Assembly: GCF_050003625.1 (NCBI RefSeq)
Contig: NC_134397.1
Span: forward strand, 270,128,070-270,192,069
Direction: 5' to 3'
Source: Haematobia irritans
Lineage: Eukaryota; Arthropoda; Insecta; Diptera; Muscidae
DNA: 64,000 nucleotides
The notes beneath the pieces are model-generated. The model was not told the origin of the DNA. It saw only the letters and a program-made list of their open reading frames with translations, and made no database searches. Within the stretch, counting starts at the first letter, position 1; every line of letters begins with the position of its first letter. Shown here in pieces: positions 52,055 to 64,000 of the stretch. A program made the translations under genes and the position numbers.

Positions 52055-54390
52055 GAAACATTTCTCTCTATAGAAATAAAATTTTGAAAAATTTTCTATG
52101 GAAATAAAATTTTGGAAAAGTTTTCTACAGAAATAAAATTTTGGAAAAGTTTTCTACAGAAATAAAATTTTGACAAAATTTTTTATATAAATGAAACTTT
52201 AACAAAATTTTCTATAGAAAAAAATTTTTGATTTTTTTTTTTATAGAAATAAAATTTTGACAAAATTTTCTATAGGAATAATATTTTAACAAAATTCTCA
52301 ATAGAAATAAAATTTTCTATAAAATAAAATTCTTGGCAAACTTTTCTATAGAAATAAAATTTTTTAGAAAATTTTCTATAGAAATAATTTTTTGATTTTT
52401 ATAACCTGCTCCACACTGTGGAACAGGGTATTATAAGTTAGTGCATATGTTTGCAACACCCAGAAGGAGACGAGATAGACACATGGTGTCTTTGGCAAAA
52501 ATGCTCAGGGTGGGTTCCTGAGTCGATATAGCGATGTCCGTCTGTCCGTCTGTCCGTGAACACATTTTTGTAATCAAAGTCTAGGTCGCAGTTTTAGTCC
52601 AATCGACTTCAAATTTGGCACAAGTATATGTTTTGGCTCAGAATAGATCCCTATTGATTTTGGAAGAAATCGGTTCAGATTAAGATATAGCTCCCATATA
52701 TATATTTCGCCCGATATGGACTTATATGGCCCCAGAAGCCAGAGTTTTACCCTAATTTGCCTAAAATTTTGCACAAGAAGAACAATTAGTACTATAGTCA
52801 AGTGTGCCAAATTTTATTGAAATCGGTTCAGATTTAGATATAGCTCCCATATATATCTTTCGCCCCATATGGACTAATATGGACCCAGCAGCCAGAGTTT
52901 TATACGGATTTGCTTGAAATTTTGTATTAGCATAACACTTAGTCGTATAGTCAAGTGTGCAAAATTTGATTGAAATCGGTTCAGATTTAGATATAGCTCC
53001 CATATATATCTTTCGCCCGATATGGACTTATATGGCCCCAGAAGCCAGATATTTGGCCGAATTTGGTTGAAATTTTGCACTAGGAGTACAATTAGTAGTA
53101 TAGTCAACTGTGCAAAATTTAATTGAAATCGGTTCAGATTTAGATATAGCTCCCATATATATCTTTCGCCCGATATGGACTAATATGGTCCTAAAAGCTA
53201 GAGTTTTGACCCAATGTGGTTGAAATTTTGCACAGGGAGTAGATTTAGCATTCTAGCTATGCGTGCCAAATTTGATTCAAATCGGTTCAGATTTATATAT
53301 AGCTCCCATATATAGCTTTCGCCCGATTTACACTCATATGACCACAGAGACCAATTTTTGCTCCGATTTAGTTGAAATTTTGCACAAGGAGTAGGTTTAG
53401 CATTGTAGCTATGTGTGCCAAATTTGGTTGAAATCGATTCAGATTTAGTTATAGCTCACATATATATCTTTCGCCCGATATGCACTTATATGGACCCAGA
53501 AGCCAGAGTTTTATCCCGATTAGCTTGAAATTTTGCACAAGGAGCACAATTGGTAGTATAGTCATGTGTGCCAAATTTGATTGAAATCGGTTCAGATTTA
53601 GATATAGCTTCCATATATATTTTTCGCCCGATATGGACTTATATGGCCCCAGAAGCCCGAGTTTTGGCCCAATTTAGTTGAAATTTTGCACAGGGAGTAG
53701 ATTTAGCATTCTAGCTATGCGTGCCAAATTTGATTGAAATCGGTTCAGATTTATATATAGCTCCCATATATAGCTTTCGCCCGATTTACACTCATATGAC
53801 CACAGACTCTAATTTTCCTAAACTTCTAACACATATATATCGAGCGATAAATCATAAATGAACTTTTGCGAAGTTTCCTTAAAATTGCTTCAGATTTAAA
53901 TGTTTCCCATATTTTTTTTTACTAAAATTGTGTTCCACCCTGATGCATTAGCCAACATAAAATTTTGAGTCTATAGATTTTGTAAAAGTCTATCAAATTC
54001 TGTCCAAATCGAGTGATATTTAAATGTATGTATTTGGGACAAACCTTTATATATAGCACCCAACACATTTGACGGATGTGATATGGTATCGAAAATTTAG
54101 ATCTACAAAGTGGTGCAGGGTATAATATAGTCGGCCCCGCCCGACTTTAGACTTTCCTTACTTGTTTTATATAGAAATAAAATTTTGACAAAATTTTCTA
54201 TAGGAATAACATTTTAACAAAATTCTCAATAGAAATACAATTATGACAAAATTTTCTATAAAATAAAATTCTTGGCAAACTTTTCTATTAAAGTAATTTT
54301 TTTTAGAAAATTTTCTATAGAAATAAGTTTTTGATTGATAAAATGTTGACAAAATTTTCAAAATTTAACAAAATTTTCTTCAAATTCTAG
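52055..54390. repeat. 30-bp minisatellite array split by HLE-2 O
   Basis: Units occupy 52055-52399 and 54166-54390. The last about 160 bp before the HLE-2 (52240-52397) reappear after it (54167-54336) with the same variant units (ctataggaataanattttaa; aaattcttggcaaacttttc). Confidence 0.85.
52400..54165 (+). repeat. HLE-2 copy O, complete ends
   Basis: The hairpin start is ataacctgctccacactgtg...cagggtat, then the GTCY tract (tgtccgtctgtccgtctgtc). Monomers with 'aaatcgg' at 52667, 52820, 52973, 53126, 53279 and 53431 follow (period 153). The 3' hairpin cggccccgcccgac and ccttacttgtt close it. It is the clearest HLE-2. Non-coding. Confidence 0.9.
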
Positions 54391-54399
54391 AATATTTTT

Positions 54400-55705
54400 G
54401 GTAGGAGTGGTTACCGTACCCCGGAGTCGATCTAGTCATGTCAGTGTATCTGTGAACACGTTTTCATAACCAGGTCGCAGTTTTAGTCCAATCGACTTCA
54501 AACTTGGCACAATAAGTAAAAAAAAACATAAACATAAACATAAAAACCAGTTATTAGGTTGTTCAAATAACCGAATAGCGAATCTATTTATTCTCATGGA
54601 GAATTGTTGCTAGGACCATATCCAGATTACGCTAAAGAATTAAATAAATAATTAAGTACAATTAGAAATTTTGATTTTATTCGATCTTTCTTTTTTCCAA
54701 TATTAATTTAATTAATTATTTTCTAATTATTTTCTATTGGAATAATTAAGTACTTTTATCAAAATAATGTTTTTACATTTTTATTTAAAACATTTATGTT
54801 ATTATTATTTTATTGTTCAATTTAAGATATTATTAAAATTCTATAAAGACATAATACTGACTCATCATATTATTAATTATAATTTATTAATTATTACTAA
54901 ATTATCTTTGTTCATAAAATATTGATGTATTGTGTACAAAAAAAACACAACATTCTAGCATGTTTTAGTCATCTATATTTGCGAATTGAAAATGCAAATT
55001 TTAATTTAGTTCTTTTTGGTTTTCTTCTTTCCAATTCATTCTTACATAATTTTTCTCTTTACTTCACATTAAGGAAATTTCCATTACAGTGAATGAATTG
55101 AGTGTAAGAACCTCAAAATGCTGTAATGGGATTTTCATTTAGAGGAAATGGAGAAATATATCGATTTTACGTGTCCAGGCTAGCCAACAAGACGCCACAA
55201 TTGAATTCATTGAACCCAGAAGAGACCCTCGGACGACATGGGTAAACTTTTGAAGGAAGAGAATACCATCAATTATAATAAACGTAAGGTTGATTTTTTT
55301 TACGAAATAAAATGAAACATCAATTCGAAAATCCTATACATAGCAATTAAAAAGTCTTTAAACGTATTTGATAATAGAAAACAAATAATAGAAAAATAAA
55401 TACATACACAAAATTTATTGCCCTAAATTAAGTTATTGATTTAATTAAATAATTTATATTATTGTTTTTTTATATTTTTGTTTTTAGGTTTTGCATACAA
55501 TTTTTATTACAAAATGGAGGGGGACTTTTGGAAATAGATCGGTAGGCTCCATGAAATAAGTCCCCAAATGAGTCCCTCTTGGATTGTAACCAAATAATCT
55601 TGCGAAAATAAAGGTTAATTAGCATATCATATCTGTCGAAGGGTGAGAAAACATACATAAACGAAAATGAAATAATATCCACTATAGGACTGAATGTCCA
55701 TTTAC
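54400..55705. other. Non-coding; HLE-2 scrap then unique DNA
   Basis: Bases 54403-54515 match the HLE-2 core (ggagtcgatctagtcatgtc; cgcagttttagtccaatcga). From 54520 onward no gene or repeat end is recognised. Confidence 0.5.
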
Positions 55706-55707
55706 TA

Positions 55708-56222
55708 CACAGAAAAAAATATCACCAAAATATTTCCAATTAAAAAGTTGACTGAAGTTGAAAACTTTTTCAATTAAAAAATTAGTTGATACTATTAACC
55801 TTTTAATCAAACTAGAAACATGAAGTCAATTAAGTCAATGATTGAAATTTTTAAATTTTCCATTAAAAAATTAATTGATACAATTAAGTTTTTAGTCAAA
55901 CTCGGAAGAGAAAGACAGTTAAAATGTACACAGAAAAACATTCCACGAAAAATTTTCCAATTAAAATATTTTTAAAAAATATTCAATTAAAAATTTAATT
56001 GATTCAACAAATGTTTTAAGTGAAAATTTTTATTGCTGGATGGGGAAAATGGAACATTTTTACTAAAAAAAAATTGTTTTCTCGCCAAATATAAAATGTT
56101 TTCCAAAATCAGACTCATAATTGCCGAGAAAATAGCATGGTTGCGACAAACACGTTATATGTTCTCCATCGAAAACTAACATTTTACTTCTGAAACATGA
56201 TTGAGGTGACCATATTCCTTCC
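55708..56222. repeat. AATTAAT-type repeats and fold-back MITE relic
   Basis: Two adjacent units start acacagaaaaaaatatcacc (55708) and acacagaaaaacattccacg (55929). Bases 56050-56222 match the right half of the fold-back MITE at 743-984 (atggttgcgac; tgattgaggtgaccatattc). Confidence 0.6.
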
Positions 56223-56458
56223 GGTGGTGCAATGTTAAATGTCAGACTTTTCGGACTCTAAATAATTTCTGCATTTTTTGATGCACAGCTAGTTCCGCAT
56301 TTTTTGCATTTAACGCAAAGGGAAGTGAACTTGGAGAACGCAATCCCATAGAGCTGGGACCGTTTGGCGAATTTCGCCAAACTTTTTCACGTGGAATAGT
56401 GCAATGGTCGGAAGGGCGACGAATTTTCTAGGGGTGACCCACACAAGAAAAATACTGT

Positions 56459-56600
56459 AGAACTACCATGCTTAAAGAAAAGAACAGAAACGTAATAGGA
56501 ATCATTACCGGACACCTAGAGTTGGAGGCACATCTGTGCCGAGTAAGAGCAGCGGATGATTGTATATGCATCCGTATTTTGACGAAAAAGAAACTTTGGA
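56459..56600 (+). pseudogene. Possible LINE C-terminal relic
   Basis: The frame from 56468 reads NRNVIGIITGHLELEAHLCR, then AADDCIC. A pattern of ITGH..L..HL...DD..C is typical of the region after RNase H in I/R1/LOA-type LINEs; the intact LINE here has a similar ITGRCLIGDFAK...DYCMSC. Short and decayed, so tentative. Confidence 0.4.
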
Positions 56601-56824
56601 ACTCTGTTTATGTCAAATGCTACGTTTTTACAAGTTATAGAAACCGCCATATCTTGTATGATTCGGTTTGATGGAACAAAAAGTTGGCGCGTGCCACAAG
56701 CCGAAAACTGGTTTTGGTATACGTCAGCTTATATGATACACGGAAACCTGGACCCTCTTTTTAATTACGTTAGGTATAATGGCGACCCAAAACATAATTT
56801 TCACTTAGACTTTGCAGTTAATTA

Positions 56825-57000
56825 TGATACCACAATATTGACCTTCTGTTTATCACTGAGTGCAGATCGATTCCATATTAAGCTCTATAGCCGAGTTGGA
56901 ATGGTCTTTCACCATAATGTGAATCACTTTGAGGAGCTTTTTAAACACCTAAAATTGTCACCAACATTATTGACAGGGATAGACCACCGCAAAAAATTAC
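56825..57000 (-). mobile_element. tRNA-derived SINE, copy 5, decayed
   Basis: tgataccacaatattgacct, tatcactgagtgcagatcga, ttaagctctatagccgagtt and caccaacattattgacaggg follow the SINE body in order with many substitutions and the 'gggacctcc' part missing. Confidence 0.75.
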
Positions 57001-57117
57001 AACACAGCATATTGTATGTTATACGATTCTCCAACGATGTAGGCCAAGGATCAACTCGAATCTTCTGCTAAATATTGTGCCTCGATTTATATCAAACTCC
57101 GTGTTTAAATCATCAAA

Positions 57118-57680
<563 letters not shown>

Positions 57681-59000
57681 CAAGGCTGTGGAGCCGGAGT
57701 CGAATGAAAATGAAATTCGATCAATGTACAGCATGATTGTAAATGAAAATCAACTTCCAATTACGGCTATCTTTTTATGATTCCTAGAATGTTAGATTTG
57801 CAGATGGGCTGGATCGATCCATTTTAATGCCCATATCAATTTATTTGAAATATTTCGAACAATCGAAATTATTATTTTTAATTTTATTTTAAGGCCATAT
57901 ACATATGTAGGCTATTGACAGAACATTTTTTTAAAGTTGTTTTTTATAGAAAATTTTGTCAAAATATTATTTCTATAAAAACTGTTGTCAAAATTTTATG
58001 TCTATAGCAAATTTTCTCAAAAATTTATTTCTATAAAAAATTTATTCAAAATTTTATGACTATAGAAATATTTTTTTCTATAGAAAATTTAGTCAAAGTT
58101 TTATTTCTATAGAAAATTGAGTCAAAATTTTGTTTCTATAGAATATTTTGCAAATTTTTATTTCTATAGAAAATTTTGAAAATTTCGTTTGTTACACAAA
58201 ATTTTTTTCAAAATTTTATTTCTATTGATAATTTTCTTTCTATAAAAATTTAAGTCAAAATTTTATTTCTATAGAAAATTTAGTCAAAATTTTGTTTCTG
58301 TAGAATATTTTGCAGAATTTTATTTACTACACAAAAGTTTTGCTAAAATTGTATTTTTATTGATAATTTTTCCAAAATTTTATTTTTATAAGAAAAAATT
58401 GTAAAATTTTTTTTCTATAGCAAATTTTCTCAAAATTTTTTTTCTTACTGATGCTCACTGATACTCACTGCTATAAAAAATGTATTCAAAATTTTATTAC
58501 TATAGAAATATTTTTTTTATATAAAATTTAGTTAAAATTGTAATATTTTGCAAAATTTTATTTCTATAGAAAATTTTGCAAAATGTTGTTTGCTACACAA
58601 TTTTTTTTAAACTGTATTTCTATTGATAATTTTTTCAAACTGTTATTTCTATAAAAAATTTTGCCAAATTTTATTTCTATAAAAATTTTATTCAAAATTT
58701 TATTTCTATATATTTGGTCAAAATTTGCTTTCTATAGAAAATTTTGCAAAATTTTATTTCTGTAGAAAATTTAGTCAACATTTTGTTTCTGTAGAAAATT
58801 TTTCAAAATTTTATTTCTATATAAAATTTTGCAAAATTTTATTTACTAGACAAAAATAGAACTACAAATTAGTTGTATTAAAATGAGATTTAGTTATATT
58901 ACCCGGACTCGATTCCGGAGTCAGAGTCGGAGTCGAGCTGATGAAAAATGCTGGAGTCGGTGTAGGAGTCGAGCAAAATTGGCTCGACTCCACAGCCCTG
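57681..59000. mobile_element. CAAGGCTGTGGAG hAT-type element with 30-bp array
   Basis: The left end CAAGGCTGTGGAGCCGGAGT and the right end ...GGCTCGACTCCACAGCCCTG are inverted. Such CAGGGCTGTGGAG ends are known from hAT MITEs. The interior 57935-58850 is a degraded 30-bp array, with gagtcgg-type repeats near the right end. The two flanks differ (HLE-2 left, HLE-1 right), so no target duplication remains. Confidence 0.75.
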
Positions 59001-60216
59001 GTTGTTAGAGACCATATACTAACACCATGTACCAAATTTTAGCCGGATCGGATGAAATTTGCTTCTCTTAGAGGCTCCGTAAGCCAAATCTGGGGATCGG
59101 TTTATCGAGCAAAATTGGCTCGACTCCACACGCTCACAAAAAATCGCTTCTGTAACATATACTCCCAAACATATTTTGCTTCAAGCATATACATTTTTGG
59201 GTATTGCCCAAACATTTATATGTTTGATCTCTACCAATATATAATATGTTTGAAAGCATATTGGTCTAAACAATATATGTTTGGGTAGTCTAAGTTCCAA
59301 ACATTTTGTATTTTTGCATCCAAATTCAATAATGTTGTCTTCCAAAAAACAATATGTTATTATGTGAACATATAATATGTTTGGAAGCATTTTGCACCCA
59401 AAAATATTATATACTTAAAAAATTCTCCCAAACAATATTGTGCTCAAAATTTTATTTATTTATTTATATATTTACAATCATAATGAATTATGAAAATAAA
59501 CAGGTAATATAGGTGCTAACAACATAGGTTTTCGACCTGAATGCTCAAAATTTTGTTTCTGCCTAATTGTATATTCCCTCACATCTTTCTCACATCCACG
59601 AGATTTTTTAGTTCTTAGCATCTTTTTCTGTAATACAAACATTGTAGAAGAAATTATTCAATTTTATGATTTTTTTTATTTTAATTTTACCTTTTGCTGG
59701 ACGGGGATTCGAACAGCGGACCACACAGTTTGTAAAGATCAAAGAAGTAGCTGATCAATTGCCCAAGGGAAAATAAAATGTTAATTTTGTAATAACAAGC
59801 AACAACCACCAACTTAATTCAATATCGCTCCCTGTTAAATAGCGCTCCAAGCTACTAAACACATATATGTTTATATATTTCTAAATTAATATATGTTTGC
59901 ATCCAAGCATATTATATTTACAAACATTTTATGTCCCAAACATAATATGTTCTAACATATTAACATATATGTCCCAAACATGTTATGCTAGTTTATGAAC
60001 ATTATATGCTTGCACTCAAAAATATTGTGTTTAAAAATTTGTGTTCCAAACATATAATGTTTATAGCCAAACATATGAAAAACAGTCTTTTTCACCCGTG
60101 CACAGCCCTGGTTGTTAGAGACCATATACTAACACCATGTACCAAATTTTAGCCGGATCGGATGAAATTTGCTTCTCTTAGAGGCTCCGTAAGCCAAATC
60201 TGGGGATCGGTTTATA
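58969..60216. repeat. Local tandem duplication, second copy interrupted
   Basis: The block cgagcaaaattggctcgact...ctggggatcggtttat (58969-59105) is repeated at once from 59105. The second copy is split after gactccac (59129) and resumes at 60102 (cacagccctggttgttag). The 115 bp at 58991-59105 and 60102-60216 look identical, so the duplication is recent. Confidence 0.85.
59130..60101. mobile_element. AAACATAT-rich element with tRNA-like patch
   Basis: It lies between gactccac and cacagccctgg. It begins acgctcacaaaaaatcgctt and ends gtctttttcacccgtg. Its interior is rich in cccaaacatat words. On the minus strand near 59760-59690, gtccgctgttcgaatccccg gives a B-box-like tRNA patch. No protein. 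Confidence 0.65.
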
Positions 60217-60776
60217 TGGATCTATATATAATTATGGTCCGATGGGGACCAATTTTTGCATGGTTGTTAGAGACCATATACCAACATCATGTACCAAATT
60301 TCAGCCGGATCGGATAAAATTTGTTTCTCTTAGAGGCTCAGCAAGCCAAATCGGGGGATCGGTTTATATGGGGGCCATATATAATTATTGACCGATGTGG
60401 ACCAATTTTTGCATGGTTGTTAGAGACCATATACCAACACCATGTACCAAATTTCAGCTGGATCTCTTAGAGGATCGGCAAGCCAAATTTGGGGTCCGTT
60501 TATATGGGGGCTATACGTAAAAGTGGACCGATATGGCCCATTTGCAATCCGACCTATATCAATAACAACTACTTGTGCTAAGCTTCAAGTCGATAGCTTG
60601 TTTCGTTCGGAAGTTAGCGTGATTTCAACAGACGGACGGACGGATATGCTCAGATCGACTCAGAATTTCAGCACGACCCAAAATATACACACCTTATGGG
60701 GTTTTAGAGCAATATTTCGATGTGTTACAAACGGAATGACAAAGTTAATGTACCCCCATCCTATGGTGGAGAGTAC
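60109..60776 (-). repeat. HLE-1 copy H, 5' part
   Basis: Reversed monomers, core and (GTCC)n as acagacggacggacgg, ending with a slightly changed hairpin (atggtggagagtac). The 3' end is absent. Confidence 0.85.
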
Positions 60777-62101
60777 GATATTTTAAAACTTGAAGAAATG
60801 ATCGCCAATTTTTTTTAAATGTCCAGGGATGTTTAAGGGTGGTGGCTAGAAAATAGTCCCATTATTTTTTGGGATATTTGCCATTTTGGCACTTGAAGAA
60901 AAGTTCCCCAATTTTTTGTTTAATTTTCAGGGAAGGTTGGCGTGGTCTCTAGACAAAATACCATTACATTATGTTTCGATATTTAATGGGACAAACTTTC
61001 TAAATTTCTTCGGTTTACTTGGAATTAATAGGAAACGTGGGTAAGGTTATACAATTAATGTAGAGTATGTGATTTTCGAAAACTAGTTGTGGAATGGCAC
61101 CTCCCTCTTATCTGACTTTTAGAATATTGAATGTTTTTCGTTTTTTTTTGAAATTTTGCAGGGAAATTTTTTGATATTTGATCTTGAGGAGGAGCTCTTG
61201 TTTTTGAGAATTTTTAAATATTTATTTATACATTTGGTCTTAAACATAAACTCCCGTATACGAAAACGTTTAAGAAAACTTCAAGACTATTTTTATCATA
61301 TAAATTCCTTCGATAAACTGTCAATAAATTGTTTTGCATATGGGCAAAAGTGTTTTAAGCAGTTCACCAAGAAGGGTACTAAAGTTCACCAAGGGTACAA
61401 AACTGTTGAAGAGTGGGATACTTCCGCTTGACAATCCTAGATTGAAATTCATAGGAAATGTGGGGAATGGTACATGAATACAGTACATAATTCAAAAATG
61501 TTATACAAAGGGACCATACGCTCGCCGACTTTTTGTTAAGAATATTAACAAAACCTTTCTAAACCATAGTCACCGTATGTCTGCCTATACACTTCCTTCA
61601 AAAAGCAAAAAAATTGATTTTGCAAAAATTTGATTCACGTGCAATCATAAGCCGATTTTATTATCCGCGACATATTTAATTCAGTCCCATTCACGAGAGT
61701 TGCTTTAAATTTTGTTGTTCGCAACTCACGTATTTACGCGCATTCCTCTAATTCAAATCTAAATCTAAACGGTTAATCAGATGTCATATCATACCTCAAA
61801 GTAGTCTATCTTTAGCTTGCTTGTGGTGTACATTTAAAAGTAATCGGTTAATAAAGCCGGTTTTGTTAACGATTATTTTCTTATACTCATTTTCAAAACA
61901 ATTTGCTCACAGTTTATCGAAGGAATTTCTATAGTAAATGTAGGTTCAAAGTTTACGATAGTTTTTGTGAATATGAGGGTTACACTTTAGACTCGAATAA
62001 CCGGTTATTCGATTGTATCCAAAAACCGGTTACTTTTTATTTACAATATAATTCTCTAACTCTAACTAACTGGTTAACTCTCATTGACATTATTTCTAGT
62101 T
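60777..62101. other. Intergenic, nothing recognised
   Basis: Three loosely similar stretches (60785, 60890, 61140: cttgaagaaa...caattttttt...cagggaaggt-like) hint at an old tandem repeat. An open frame at 61156-61431 has no recognisable signature and is probably chance. Confidence 0.45.
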
Positions 62102-63906
62102 ATACCCTCCATCATAGGATGGGGGTATATTAACTTTGTCATTCCGTTTGCAACACATCGAAATATTGCTCTAAGACCCCATAAAGTATATATATTCTGG
62201 GTCGTGGTGATATTCTGAGTCGATCTAAGCATGTCCGTCCGTCCGTCCGTCCGTCTGTTGAAATCACGCTAACTTCCGAACGAAACAAGCTATCGACTTG
62301 AAACTTGGCACAAGTAGTTGTTATCGATGTAGGTCGGATGGTATTGAAAATGGGCTATATCGGTCTACTTTTACGTATAGCCCCCATATAAAGGGGCCCT
62401 CAAATTTGGCTTGTGGAGCCTCTAACAGAAGCATATTTCATCCGATCCGGCTGAAATTTGGTATATGGTGTAAGTATATGGTCTCTAACAACCATGCAAA
62501 AATTGGTCCGCATCGGTCTATAATTATATATAGCCCCCATATAAACCGATCCCCAGATTTGGCTTGTGGAGCCTAAAAGAGAAGCAAATTTCATCCGATC
62601 CGGCTGAAACTTGGTACATGGTGTTGGTATATGGTCTCTAACAACCATGCAAAAATTGGTCCATATCGCTCCATAATTATATATAGCCCCCATATAAACC
62701 GATCCCCAGATTTGGCTTGTGGAGCCTCTAAGAGAAGCATATTTCATCCGATCCGACTGAAATTTGGTACATAGTCTTGGTATATGGCCTCTAACAATCA
62801 TGCAAAAATTGGTCCACCTCGGTCCATAATTATATATAGCCCCCATATAAACCGATCCCCAGATTTGGCTTGCGGAACCTCAAAGAGAAGCAAATTTCAT
62901 CCGATCCGGCTGAAATTTTGTACATGATGTTGGTATATGGTCTCTAACAACCATGCAAAAATTGGTCCACATCGGTCCATAATTATATATAGACCCCATA
63001 TAAACCGATCTCCAGATTTGGCTTGCGAAGCCTCAAAGAGAAGCAAATTGCATCCGATCCGGCTGAAATTTGGTACATGGTATTGGTATATGGTATCTAA
63101 CAACCGTGCAAAAATTGGTCCACATCGGTCCATAATTATATATAGCGCCCATATAAACCGATCCCCAGATTTGTGTTGCGGAGCCTCAAAGAGAAACAAA
63201 TTTCATCCAATCCGGTTGTAATTTGGAACATGGTGTTAGTATATGATATTTAACAACCGTGCCAGAATTGGTCCATATCGGTCCATATTTATATATAGCC
63301 CCCATATAAAACGTTCTCCAGATTTGACCTCCGGAGCCTCTTGGAGGGGCAAAATTCATCCGATCCGGTTCAAATTAGGAACGTGGTGTTAGTATATGGT
63401 CGCTAACAACCATACCAAAATTGGTCCAATCACACAAAAATTGGTCCATATCGGTTCATAATCATGGTTGCCACTAGAGCCAAAATTAATCTTCCAAAAT
63501 TTTATTTCTACAGAAAATTTTGTCAAAATTTTATTTCTATAGAAAATTTTGTCAAAATTTTATTTCTGTAGAAAATTTTGTCAAAATTTTATTTCTATAG
63601 AAAATTTTGTCAAAATTTTATTTCTATAGAAAATTTTGTCAAAATGTTATTTCTATAGAAAATTTAGTCAAACTGAATTATATACGTATTTAATCGGTCT
63701 TTTTTAATTTAATATATACCACGTGTGGACTTACAATTTAGAAGACGGAGTTAGGAGGTTTTAAGATACCTTGCCATCGGCAAGCGTTACCGCAACTTAA
63801 GTAATTCGATTCTGGATGGCAGTGTTTAGAAGAAGTTTCTACGCAATCCATGATGGAGGGTACATAAGCTTCGGCCTGGCCGAACTTACGGCCGTATTTA
63901 CTTGTT
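62102..63906 (+). repeat. HLE-1 copy I, complete ends
   Basis: ATACCCTCCATCATAGG hairpin, core, (GTCC)n at 62233-62255, about seven monomers, 30-bp array 63490-63670, palindromes and the end tatttacttgtt. Non-coding; both strands read open for up to about 150 codons through the monomers. Confidence 0.9.
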
Positions 63907-64000
63907 TTAATTTACATTTTGCCGCACTAATTCATGCGTAATTGTTTTTTTTGTAATACTGTGTATTGGAAAATTCATGAAAGAAAACAAAAAATTATAT
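63907..64000. other. Non-coding end of window
   Basis: AT-rich; nothing recognised. Confidence 0.4.

Noticed and set aside
55130..55260. Short coding-like stretch near 55170-55240
   Set aside because: Less AT-rich and readable for about 25 codons, but no start, splice sites or recognisable motif in any frame.
61156..61431. 91-codon open frame
   Set aside because: No domain, signal or family signature; AT-rich composition as around it.

Overview
This 64 kb window is AT-rich nuclear DNA from a higher fly. A Himar1-like mariner with the irritans-subfamily inverted repeat, GTCY/TA 'mini-me'-type repeats and short fly-style spacing all point to a muscid, with horn fly (Haematobia) or stable fly (Stomoxys) most likely. 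That attribution is an inference. I found no host protein-coding gene, rRNA or functional tRNA. The window is an intergenic or intronic graveyard of mobile elements nested up to four deep.

Three related repeat families, named locally HLE-1, HLE-2 and HLE-3, fill most of the window. Each starts with an ATACCC...GGGTAT hairpin, then a conserved core holding TA-like and (GTCY)n stretches. A body of tandem monomers follows (153 bp in HLE-1 and HLE-2), then in HLE-1 and HLE-2 GC-rich palindromes just before a ...ACTTGTT end. They insert between T and T without a visible target duplication and carry no protein. This matches what is known of non-autonomous Helentron/DINE-like elements and of dipteran mini-me repeats. 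A separate 30-bp AT-rich minisatellite sits inside HLE-1 tails, inside hAT elements and in one free array of about 47 units (14510-15930).

Layout: 633-4529 is a 31-bp-TIR composite holding HLE-3, a fold-back MITE, a CCCAGC MITE and an HLE-1. 5484-7090 holds a SINE, a DD37E Tc1/mariner element with an intact 325-codon transposase (5909-6886), and a hAT end. 8080-13010 holds two HLE-2 copies joined head to tail and containing a hAT MITE and a SINE. 18199-19491 is a decayed second DD37E element. 20369-23740 is a 5'-truncated LINE (endonuclease, reverse transcriptase, RNase H). 28601-33796 is HLE-1 within HLE-1, then HLE-3 and HLE-2. 35095-36618 is a hAT remnant split by a second hAT. 36981-39480 is a Himar1-like pseudogene split by an HLE-1. 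44599-47256 is a MITE holding a piggyBac-like element, which itself holds an HLE-1. 48944-57000 carries another hAT, a second mariner relic, SINE pieces and a complete HLE-2. 57118-60776 holds a (TA)71 tract, a hAT and a local duplication. 62102-63906 is a further HLE-1.

Most notable results: (1) the tRNA-derived SINE and the LINE share their 3' tail, including a (CCTAA)n end, which makes the LINE family the probable source of the SINE's mobility; (2) the DD37E transposase appears intact and carries a hairpin-templated mutation; (3) the HLE families share a 153-bp period and leave precise, duplication-free junctions that can be tested; (4) several hAT elements have perfect 8-bp target duplications, one of them built largely of CGTGA-type motifs.
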